Shown here: piece by piece, positions 1 to 4,868 of the stretch
Position numbering within the stretch: the first letter of the stretch is position 1
How the letters are laid out: the number at the start of each line of letters is the position of its first letter
Origin: CAZYYO01 sp964650965
GTDB lineage: Bacteria; Bacillota; Clostridia; Lachnospirales; Lachnospiraceae
Assembly: GCA_964650965.1 (NCBI GenBank)
Contig: CAZYYO010000104.1
Coordinates: 1 to 6,403 of the forward strand
Direction of reading: 5' to 3'
DNA length: 6,403 bases
Notes under the pieces: model-generated
Database searches by the model: none
What the model saw: the letters and a program-made list of their open reading frames with translations, nothing else
Told to the model about the DNA's origin: nothing
Program-made: the position numbers and the translations under genes

Positions 1-248
1 CCAAAGATGAAGGTGGTCGTCATACTCCTTTCTTCAACAACTATCGTCCACAGTTCTACTTCAGAACAACTGACGTTACTGGTGTATGTAACTTACCAGA
101 AGGTGTTGAAATGTGTATGCCTGGTGACAACATCGAAATGACTATGGAATTAATTCACCCAATCGCTATGGAGCAGGGACTTTCCTTCGCTATCCGTGAA
201 GGTGGACGTACTGTAGGTTCAGGAAGAGTTGCTTCTATTATTGAATAA
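1..248 (+). CDS. tuf: Elongation factor Tu, C-terminal part (5'-truncated by window edge)
   Basis: EF-Tu is the GTPase that delivers aminoacyl-tRNA to the ribosome in the cytoplasm. Only the last 81 codons are in the window (first complete codon at 3, stop TAA at 246-248). The readable protein is the end of beta-barrel domain 3. It includes HTPFFNNYRPQFYFRTTDVTG, shortened here as the classic PFFxxYRPQFYFRTTDVTG block, then EMCMPGDN, ELIHPIAMEQGLSFAIREGGRTVG and the terminal GSGRVASIIE, all near-consensus for bacterial EF-Tu. Codon use is strongly biased (GGT, CGT, AAC, TTC), as expected for a very highly expressed gene and unlike the neighbours. The gene is followed by a large terminator at 308-372, so it probably ends its transcription unit. 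Identity is near certain. Confidence 0.98.
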   Translation, partial: KDEGGRHTPFFNNYRPQFYFRTTDVTGVCNLPEGVEMCMPGDNIEMTMELIHPIAMEQGLSFAIREGGRTVGSGRVASIIE

Positions 249-265
249 TTTCATTATTCAATAAT
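237..265. repeat. Perfect 13-bp inverted repeat across the tuf stop codon
   Basis: ATTATTGAATAAT (237-249) is the exact reverse complement of ATTATTCAATAAT (253-265), with a 3-base spacer. The left arm contains the last two Ile codons, the Glu codon and the stop of tuf. Only one of the 13 pairs is G-C and no T-run follows directly, so it is not a standard intrinsic terminator. It may protect the mRNA 3' end or be incidental. Confidence 0.6.
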
Positions 266-307
266 CATGTATCATCGGGTAATTTACGCGTTGGCAATGA
301 GCCATGC

Positions 308-372
308 ATGAATAAATAAAGAGAAGTCTGGTGCAAGCTTGCTTGTAACCAGGCTTCTTTTTATTTATTCAT
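308..372 (+). terminator. Long hairpin terminator downstream of tuf
   Basis: The left arm (308-332) and right arm (348-372) can form a 25-bp stem with only two G-U wobbles and no mismatch. The upper part is AGAAGTCTGGT/ACCAGGCTTCT. The lower part pairs an A-rich left arm with a T-rich right arm that begins with the T-run at 358-362. The 15-base loop carries the palindrome GCAAGCTTGC. A-rich then T-rich flanks suit a bidirectional intrinsic terminator. It most likely ends tuf transcription. Confidence 0.88.
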
Positions 373-374
373 AT

Positions 375-460
375 AGGGCGAAGCCCGCGACTGAGAGGAA
401 GCGAAGCGGAATCGAAGACGTACATGGCACTAGGCGAGACTCGGATTTCAGGAGAATATT
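375..460. other. G+C-rich stretch, possible dispersed repeat
   Basis: Bases 375-444 are about 60% G+C, against clearly A/T-rich flanks. They begin with the mini-hairpin GGGCGAAGCCC (376-386) and are rich in GCGAAGCGG-like purine words. The piece sits directly after the tuf terminator. On the - strand it reads as a short open peptide, ATG complement at 422-424 to a stop at 370-372, ending SRGLRPI. I suspect an extragenic repeat of the kind often found next to clostridial terminators, but only one copy is in the window and nothing here proves repetition. Confidence 0.25.
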
Positions 461-627
461 AATACATGAAATTTGGGCTTCTGGAGGTTTTTGATGTGTG
501 ACACCATGAGAATGAAGAAGTGTTTTTAATTATAAGCAATAGGCAAGAACAGGAAAAAATTATGATATTGCCCTTTTTCAGCCATAAACAGGCGTGAAAT
601 ACATGATAAATTCTAAGAAAACAAGGA

Positions 628-679
628 ATTGCTTTTCCTTGCCCTATCATTGTGTGAAATTAGGGCAAGGAGAAGTAAT
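628..679 (+). promoter_or_regulatory. 19-bp stem-loop covering a Shine-Dalgarno sequence
   Basis: The arms at 628-646 and 661-679 pair over 19 bp with two G-U wobbles and a 14-base loop. The core is CCTTGCCCTA/TAGGGCAAGG. No T-run follows the right arm, which argues against a simple terminator. The right arm contains AAGGAGAAG (667-675), a near-consensus Shine-Dalgarno placed 7 bases before an ATG at 681. If folded, the stem would hide that ribosome binding site. The regulatory role is inferred. Confidence 0.45.
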
Positions 680-680
680 A

Positions 681-758
681 ATGTCCCTGCTTAGATATTT
701 TCCTGGCAATTACGGAATTTATATTAGAAACTGCTATCTGGACCAGGCATTTGGATAA
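681..758 (+). CDS. Possible 25-residue leader peptide (uncertain)
   Basis: An ATG at 681 opens a frame of 25 codons closed by TAA at 756-758. The peptide starts MSLLRYFPG and ends LDQAFG. Its main support is an excellent ribosome binding site, AAGGAGA at 667-673, with 7-base spacing. That site lies inside the right arm of the stem-loop 628-679. The stop codon falls within the first GGATAAAA repeat, and the ORF lies 93 bases upstream of the flavin-reductase-like gene on the same strand. It matches no family I know. It could be a leader peptide controlling the next gene, a small protein, or chance; an ORF this short is weak evidence on its own. Confidence 0.22.
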   Translation: MSLLRYFPGNYGIYIRNCYLDQAFG

Positions 759-808
759 AAGCCTTCAGATAAAAATTTCTGGATAAAACCCCAAAACTTC
801 GGATAAAA
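753..808 (+). repeat. Four GGATAAAA-type direct repeats in leader
   Basis: GGATAAAA occurs at 753-760, 781-788 and 801-808, with a one-base variant, AGATAAAA, at 767-774. The first three starts are spaced 14 and 14 bases and the last 20. A fifth copy overlaps the start codon of the next gene (854-861, ATGGATAAAA). They could be binding sites for a regulator or RNA-binding protein upstream of the 852 gene, or a decayed 14-base tandem repeat. Confidence 0.5.
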
Positions 809-820
809 TCATCTAATCCA

Positions 821-848
821 GGGCACTCTAGTAAAAAAGGAGTGACCC
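821..848 (+). promoter_or_regulatory. Hairpin over the ribosome binding site of the 852 gene
   Basis: GGGCACTC (821-828) can pair with GAGTGACCC (840-848) if the A at 845 bulges out, giving an 8-bp stem and an 11-base loop. The right arm contains most of the Shine-Dalgarno AGGAGTG (838-844), 7 bases before the ATG at 852. This suggests translation of the flavin-reductase-like gene could be limited by RNA folding. The structure is read by eye, not computed. Confidence 0.4.
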
Positions 849-851
849 ATT

Positions 852-1355
852 ATGGATAAAACAGCGTTATTTAAACTAACCTACGGTTTATATATTCTTA
901 CTACAGCTACACAGGATGGCAGAGACAACGGCTGCGTGGTAGATGCTGTCATGCAGTTAACAGATGAGCCATGTATACTCAGTGTTTGCGTGAACCGAAA
1001 TCATTTAACCAATGAAATGATAAAGAAGTCCGGCGTATTTAATCTGTCGGTTTTAACAGAGCAGGTTTCTCAGGAGCTCATAGCACACTTTGGCTATCAA
1101 AGCGGAAGAGAAGCAGACAAATTCCAGGGAGTATGGTCTATAGAGGAAGAACAGAATCATTCCCGGGTCATGCGTGGCAAAAACGGCATTTTTTATATTG
1201 CTCAGGATACCAATGCATACTTAGAGTGCAGAGTAATGGATCATTATGAATATGCAACTCATACGTTATTTGTTGCAGAAGTCATGGAGGCAGAAGTATT
1301 TAGCGAAGCTGCATCCATAACCTACACAGCGTATAGGAATCGTCGCAATCATTAA
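852..1355 (+). CDS. Flavin reductase-like domain protein (Hrb N-domain type, no rubredoxin)
   Basis: This 167-residue soluble protein belongs to the FMN-binding split-barrel flavin reductase family. The form resembles the N-terminal domain of clostridial high-molecular-weight rubredoxin (Hrb), an NAD(P)H:rubredoxin oxidoreductase used in oxygen and NO detoxification. Diagnostic blocks are YGLYILTT (11-18), NGCVVDAVMQLTDEP (26-40), SVCVNRNHLT (44-53), GVFNLSVLTE (61-70), HFGYQSGREADKF (79-91), AYLECRV (122-128) and the THTLFVAEV motif (136-144). The start is fixed by AGGAGTG seven bases upstream. The protein stops at TYTAYRNRRNH, just where relatives continue into a linker and often a CxxC rubredoxin domain. 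No Cys-rich continuation is visible in any frame downstream. The exact electron donor and acceptor are unknown. It has no terminator of its own before the next promoter. Confidence 0.85.
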   Translation: MDKTALFKLTYGLYILTTATQDGRDNGCVVDAVMQLTDEPCILSVCVNRNHLTNEMIKKSGVFNLSVLTEQVSQELIAHFGYQSGREADKFQGVWSIEEEQNHSRVMRGKNGIFYIAQDTNAYLECRVMDHYEYATHTLFVAEVMEAEVFSEAASITYTAYRNRRNH

Positions 1356-1362
1356 AACTTTC

Positions 1363-1390
1363 TTGAAAAAATTATACAGATTAATATAAT
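1363..1390 (+). promoter_or_regulatory. Sigma-A-type promoter for the 1467 gene
   Basis: TTGAAA (1363-1368) and TATAAT (1385-1390) are separated by 16 bases, with a perfect -10 and a good -35. It begins 8 bases after the stop of the preceding gene and lies about 75 bases before the ATG at 1467, leaving a short leader. The spacer contains TTATACAGATT, which is repeated in the ddh promoter. Confidence 0.65.
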
Positions 1391-1466
1391 CTTAACAATG
1401 AATTATCAATTTATACACACAAGCTCTCTATGATAAGGATATCAAAAGGAAAGCAGAGGGCTTAAA

Positions 1467-1838
1467 ATGAAGAAGAAAACATTTATTGGAATCATTATTG
1501 GAATTGTAGGATTAACCTTCCTTGGACTAGGCATGAGCATGATTATGGTGCCTACTATGGGCAACATGCCACTAGGGATTATTATGGGTGCAGCAGGATT
1601 GTTGATTTGCATTATTAGTATTGTTAAAGTATGTAGCTCAGAAGGTGTAGAAATGCCAAAGGTACAGGGAAAGATTATAAAAGCAATTGTAGTTGGTATT
1701 GTGGCATTTCTTCTTCTGGGTATTGGAATGTCATTGGTTATGATAGGAGGATATTTCGTATTGGGAATATTGATTGGTGTTGTTGGTATTATTGTCGGTA
1801 TCTCAATTATTCCAATGCTGAACGGATTCACAGATTAA
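1467..1838 (+). CDS. Small four-helix membrane protein with internal duplication
   Basis: This 123-residue, very hydrophobic protein has no family that I recognise. Four membrane segments are apparent at about 6-28, 34-55, 70-93 and 95-117, with a short polar link (56-69) and positive residues at the N-terminus (MKKK), so both ends are probably cytoplasmic. The protein is a tandem duplication: residues 12-28 (GIVGLTFLGLGMSMIMV) align with 77-93 (GIVAFLLLGIGMSLVMI), and 36-52 (LGIIMGAAGLL...) align with 99-115 (LGILIGVVGII...). Both helices are rich in Gly, Ile and Met with close GxxxG spacing, which suits tight helix packing. Translation starts after AGAGGG (1455-1460), six bases before the ATG. 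It has its own promoter and no evident terminator. A function should not be assigned. Confidence 0.75.
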   Translation: MKKKTFIGIIIGIVGLTFLGLGMSMIMVPTMGNMPLGIIMGAAGLLICIISIVKVCSSEGVEMPKVQGKIIKAIVVGIVAFLLLGIGMSLVMIGGYFVLGILIGVVGIIVGISIIPMLNGFTD

Positions 1839-1889
1839 ATAATTTCATGAATTTACAAATGAAACTATCTTAAAAATTTCAAGAAGAAT

Positions 1890-1919
1890 TTGTATCTTTT
1901 ATACAGATTGTGCTATGAT
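1890..1919 (+). promoter_or_regulatory. Probable promoter for ddh
   Basis: TTGTAT (1890-1895) and TATGAT (1914-1919) are 18 bases apart. The predicted start near 1926 gives a leader of about 60 bases. The leader contains a TGCATG/CATGCA inverted repeat (1934-1939, 1958-1963) that may be an operator or chance. The 11-base spacer word TTATACAGATT (1899-1909) also occurs in the 1363 promoter, 9 bases after the start of the -35 in both. Confidence 0.5.
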
Positions 1920-1987
1920 AGGACAGTAAAAAATGCATGAGATAAACGTGAAGGAACCATGCAATTAGAAAGGCGAGGTAAGATATC

Positions 1988-2974
1988 ATGGCAATAAGAA
2001 TTGGAATATTAGGATACGGAAATCTTGGACGAGGCGTAGAAAGCGCCATCAGACAGAATGATGATATGGAATTGCTTGCTGTATTCACCAGAAGAAATCC
2101 GGACAGCGTGCAGGTTCGTACACCTGGAGTGCAGGTGCTTCCAGCAGATGAGCTGAAGAATATGACAGACAAAATAGATGTTCTCATATTATGTGGAGGA
2201 AGTGCAACAGATCTTCCTGAGCAGACACCAGAGTACGCGAAGATGTTTAACGTAGTAGACAGCTTTGACACCCACGCAAGAATACCAGAGCATTTTGCAA
2301 ATGTAGATGCAGCTGCAAAAGAAGCTGGTAAGATTGGAATTATTTCCTGTGGATGGGATCCAGGGATGTTCTCTTTGAATCGACTGTATGCCAACTGTGT
2401 GCTTCCAGAAGGAAGAGATTATACATTCTGGGGCAAGGGAGTGAGTCAGGGACATTCTGATGCAGTAAGAAGAATTGATGGAGTCATAGACTGTAGACAG
2501 TATACCGTACCGGTACCGGAAGCAATGGATGCTGTAAGAAGTGGAGCCAATCCAGAATTGACCACCAGAGAAAAGCATACGAGAGAATGCTTTGTTGTAG
2601 CCCAAGAGGGTGCTGATTTGGCTAGAATTGAAAATGAGATTAAGACCATGCCAAACTACTTTGCTGATTATGATACCACCGTGCATTTTATCAGCCAGGA
2701 AGAGATGGTAAGAGATCATAGTGGACTTCCTCATGGAGGAAGTGTTATCCGTACCGGAGTTACCGGAATGGAGCAGGAGCACAAGCAGGTAATTGAATAC
2801 AAGCTGAACTTAGATTCCAATCCAGAGTTTACTGGAAGTGTAATTATTGCATTTGCAAGAGCTGCATATCGAATGAATCAGGAAGGTATCAGTGGATGTA
2901 AGACTGTATTCGATATTGCACCGGCTTACCTGTCACCTAAGAGTGGAGAAGAATTAAGAGCACATTTACTGTAG
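1988..2974 (+). CDS. ddh: meso-Diaminopimelate D-dehydrogenase
   Basis: This cytoplasmic enzyme (EC 1.4.1.16) catalyses the reversible NADPH-dependent reductive amination of L-2-amino-6-oxopimelate (tetrahydrodipicolinate) to meso-diaminopimelate. It is the one-step route to the peptidoglycan and lysine precursor. The 328 residues match the usual length of about 320-330. The Rossmann motif GYGNLG is at 9-14, and TRR (34-36) sits where Ddh enzymes grip the NADP 2'-phosphate. Family blocks follow: CGGSATDLPEQ (69-79), VDSFDTH (90-96), GWDPGMFSLNR (122-132), FWGKGVSQGHSDAVRR (147-162), CFVVA, MPNYF, LPHGGSVI and the C-terminal FDIAPAYLSP. No truncation or missing motif was seen. The start is supported by AGGCGAGG (1971-1978) and by the Rossmann fold beginning at residue 3. 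It has its own promoter and ends before the convergent hairpin at 3065. Identification by motif is strong. Confidence 0.96.
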   Translation: MAIRIGILGYGNLGRGVESAIRQNDDMELLAVFTRRNPDSVQVRTPGVQVLPADELKNMTDKIDVLILCGGSATDLPEQTPEYAKMFNVVDSFDTHARIPEHFANVDAAAKEAGKIGIISCGWDPGMFSLNRLYANCVLPEGRDYTFWGKGVSQGHSDAVRRIDGVIDCRQYTVPVPEAMDAVRSGANPELTTREKHTRECFVVAQEGADLARIENEIKTMPNYFADYDTTVHFISQEEMVRDHSGLPHGGSVIRTGVTGMEQEHKQVIEYKLNLDSNPEFTGSVIIAFARAAYRMNQEGISGCKTVFDIAPAYLSPKSGEELRAHLL

Positions 2975-3064
2975 CATTCGGTAAATAACCAGGATGAAAT
3001 GCCATTGTTGTATAGTGGGAATCATCTTGAAAACAGGCAATGATGAAATAGAATATAGGCAATG

Positions 3065-3132
3065 AGAAGCCCCAGATAGTAACAATCTTCACCTTTTTAG
3101 TGGAGAAGATATGTTATCTATCTGGGGCTTTT
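3065..3132. terminator. Bidirectional terminator between convergent genes
   Basis: AGCCCCAGATAG (3068-3079) pairs perfectly with CTATCTGGGGCT (3118-3129). The stem extends inward with two single-base bulges (AACAATCTTC against GAAGATATGTT) and outward by A-T and G-T pairs. On the + strand the stem runs into CTTTT, which suits termination of ddh. On the - strand, where it would end the transporter transcript, the run after the stem is weaker (CTTCTC). It lies midway between the ddh stop and the transporter stop. Confidence 0.88.
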
Positions 3133-3159
3133 GCTATAAGCTTTTAGGTACTTGTATAT

Positions 3160-4647
3160 TTATTTAGCAGCATCGGCTTTTCTGGCCGCTAATTCATCGC
3201 AAATTTCCTTGTAAACCGTCTCATCTAACTTATATTTCTTGATATATAAGATATAAGACAGGAACATTAAAATTGCGGGCAGTACAATCATAAAGACTAA
3301 TAAGCCAGTACCCTGATTGCCGGAGACACTTTGAATCACAGCCTCAATCTTCGTTAGCTTATCAGCTTCTGTAATTAATCCCTGGGAGCATTGCTGTTCT
3401 AAGTCAGAAATCTGATTAGTGTAGTTGGTAACACCGAAGATAATGTAGCTGGCGGAGGTAAGTGCAACGATTAAAGCAGAACCCATCTTGGTAATAAAGG
3501 GACGGATGGATGCAATCACAGCTTCGTCTCGTGTCCCAAATTTTAATTCATTATATTCTACCGTATTAATAATGGAAATCATCATAATCAGATAATAGCA
3601 ATATTGTCCGAAGTTAGAGCACATATAACCAATGACAATACCACCGAATTTCAGGGAACCTGTTCCTGGAAGGAAGCCAGAAACTAACATAAGTGCATAG
3701 CCTGCCATGGCAAGAATCAGCATTCCTTTCATTAACTTCTTCCGATCAATTCTTCGAGAAATTGCCGGATAGAAAATCATCAGGAAAGCAGTTGCAGACA
3801 TACCAATGGTAGTAAATAAGGAATACAATCCGCCATTATATCCAAAGGTGAAATAAATATAGGTAGAGCCGATTCCACCAATAATCAGTCCATTTCCAAT
3901 CTGCTGAAGAAGAAAAATTACAGCAATCCATACCAGTTGGTCATTACGAAGGATTGTGGAAAAAATTTCCTTAAAGGAAAATTTGGAACCGGCTGCAGCA
4001 CCGGTGTCCCGATGCTCGTGAACACCGAACACGGTAAAGCAGAGAAAAGCAGGTGCTAAGATAGCAATGACTAGTGCGATTCTTCCATAGGCAACGTTGG
4101 TGCTTCCCCCAATGGCACCACTTCCGGCAGTAAGCATTGGAATTAAAATAGAAGCAGCGGTTCCACCAATTCCTGCGAATAATGTAGTACGGCTGGTAAA
4201 TTGATTTCTACTGTCGGCATCGGAGCCTAAGGCTGGAATCATGCCCCAATAAGAAATATCATTCATGGTATATGTAATACTAAACATAAAATACATAATG
4301 CCAAAGAACCAGATAAATGCCCAGCCCTGGAGCTGTACATTGAACATAAGATAAATAACCACCGAGGTGGTCAGTACCCCTGCTACCAGCCAAGGCTTAA
4401 ATTTACCAAAGCGGCTGTGGGTGTGTTCGATAATATTTCCCATAATCGGATCGTTAAGGGCATCAAATACACGGGCAGCAATCATAATTCCGGTAATGGC
4501 AGCCAGCTGGGCAGCTGTCAGTGTGTGTGTAAATAATACATAGGTCAGCAGGTAACTGTTAATTAAACAGTATACAGCATCCCGACCTATGGTTCCCAAC
4601 GGAAACATCAGCAGGTTCTTTTTTGTAATTTTCTTCTCGTTATCCAT
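3160..4647 (-). CDS. MelB-like sugar:cation symporter (GPH family, MFS fold)
   Basis: This 495-residue inner-membrane carrier has about 12 helices and belongs to the glycoside-pentoside-hexuronide:cation symporter family, which couples uptake of a glycoside or sugar to Na+ or H+. Residues matching the MelB sites are all present: GRD with Asp23 (MelB Asp19, sugar), RVFDALNDPIMG with Asp62 and Asp66 (MelB Asp55 and Asp59, cation), SRFGKFKPW (78-86), NDISYW with Asp130 and Trp134 (MelB Asp124 and Trp128), and Lys387 in TKMGSA (MelB Lys377). The cytoplasmic middle loop lies near 209-235. NTVEYNELKFGTRDEA (361-376) is a further family signature. A polar loop of about 40 residues (406-445) lies before the last helix. 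The start is backed by GAGGGGGT (complement of 4654-4661) 8 bases upstream. No glycosidase lies next to it, so the substrate cannot be read from context. Confidence 0.93.
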   Translation of the reverse strand: MDNEKKITKKNLLMFPLGTIGRDAVYCLINSYLLTYVLFTHTLTAAQLAAITGIMIAARVFDALNDPIMGNIIEHTHSRFGKFKPWLVAGVLTTSVVIYLMFNVQLQGWAFIWFFGIMYFMFSITYTMNDISYWGMIPALGSDADSRNQFTSRTTLFAGIGGTAASILIPMLTAGSGAIGGSTNVAYGRIALVIAILAPAFLCFTVFGVHEHRDTGAAAGSKFSFKEIFSTILRNDQLVWIAVIFLLQQIGNGLIIGGIGSTYIYFTFGYNGGLYSLFTTIGMSATAFLMIFYPAISRRIDRKKLMKGMLILAMAGYALMLVSGFLPGTGSLKFGGIVIGYMCSNFGQYCYYLIMMISIINTVEYNELKFGTRDEAVIASIRPFITKMGSALIVALTSASYIIFGVTNYTNQISDLEQQCSQGLITEADKLTKIEAVIQSVSGNQGTGLLVFMIVLPAILMFLSYILYIKKYKLDETVYKEICDELAARKADAAK

Positions 4648-4676
4648 GTAGTGACCCCCTCATATTTGTATAAAAA

Positions 4677-4699
4677 TAATAAATTAAAATGATTTATTA
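4677..4699. promoter_or_regulatory. Possible operator: 8-bp palindrome at transporter transcription start
   Basis: TAATAAAT (4677-4684) is the exact reverse complement of ATTTATTA (4692-4699), with a 7-base spacer. It lies just downstream of the transporter -10 box on the - strand, so it would cover roughly +1 to +22 of the transcript. That is a typical repressor position. The A/T-only composition makes chance occurrence a real possibility. Confidence 0.35.
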
Positions 4700-4704
4700 A
4701 TTAC

Positions 4705-4732
4705 ATTATATATGATATGCACAAATTAGCAA
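4705..4732 (-). promoter_or_regulatory. Promoter of the transporter gene
   Basis: Read on the - strand, TTGCTA (complement of 4727-4732) and a perfect TATAAT (complement of 4705-4710) are 16 bases apart. The predicted start near 4698 gives a leader of about 50 bases before the ATG at 4647. The -35 box overlaps the first ACAAATTA octamer (4721-4728). Confidence 0.6.
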
Positions 4733-4770
4733 CGAAAAAACAAATTAAAATAGAAAACAAAGTGATTTGT
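4721..4770. repeat. Three ACAAATTA-like octamers in the divergent promoter region
   Basis: ACAAATTA occurs at 4721-4728 and again at 4740-4747 on the + strand, and ACAAATCA occurs on the - strand at 4763-4770. The two direct copies start 19 bases apart and the first overlaps the transporter -35. They could bind the LytTR regulator encoded next door or another factor. I cannot match them to a known LytTR consensus. Confidence 0.35.
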
Positions 4771-4868
4771 TCCTTGCAACAAAGGAAGGAATGTGTTACA
4801 TAGTAGAGGGTAATCATAAAGGTATCGGAACAAAGAAGAAGTAAAATCGAAATATGAGGTAGGAATAA

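Larger units (their letters stand above)
373..851. other. Gene-poor 479-base intergenic region with structured leader
   Basis: No gene of normal size is convincing here on either strand. A 63-codon reading frame on the - strand (459-650) has no recognisable family. The contents in order are: a short G+C-rich purine-biased stretch (375-460); A/T-rich sequence (461-620); a long stem-loop (628-679); a possible 25-codon ORF (681-758); GGATAAAA-type repeats (753-808); and a hairpin over the ribosome binding site of the gene at 852. No strong promoter was seen, so the transcription start of the 852 gene is unknown. Confidence 0.6.

Noticed and set aside
466..501. 11-codon frame MKFGLLEVFDV with AGGAG upstream
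   Set aside because: Very short, with a spacing of 11 bases and no downstream gene it could lead; not supportable as a gene.
459..650. 63-codon reading frame on the - strand
   Set aside because: No recognisable family, Cys- and Ser-rich with low-complexity hydrophobic stretches, and its start lies in the left arm and loop of the 628-679 stem-loop; it looks like chance.
1442..1831. 129-codon frame on the - strand
   Set aside because: Antisense shadow of the hydrophobic membrane protein; its Ile/Pro/Thr-rich composition is what the complement of Gly/Ile/Val codons gives.
1933..1968. 11-codon frame MHEINVKEPCN in the ddh leader
   Set aside because: No good ribosome binding site, and no run of regulatory codons such as Lys that would suggest attenuation by lysine.
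1879..2782. Several - strand frames overlapping ddh
   Set aside because: They lie antisense to a gene with full-length, unmistakable Ddh motifs and show no family resemblance.
2994..3065. 23-codon frame after ddh
   Set aside because: No suitably spaced Shine-Dalgarno, runs straight into the terminator, and resembles nothing known.
3035..3065. AGGCAATGA direct repeat before the convergent terminator
   Set aside because: Only two 9-base copies in a short spacer with no further structure; probably chance.
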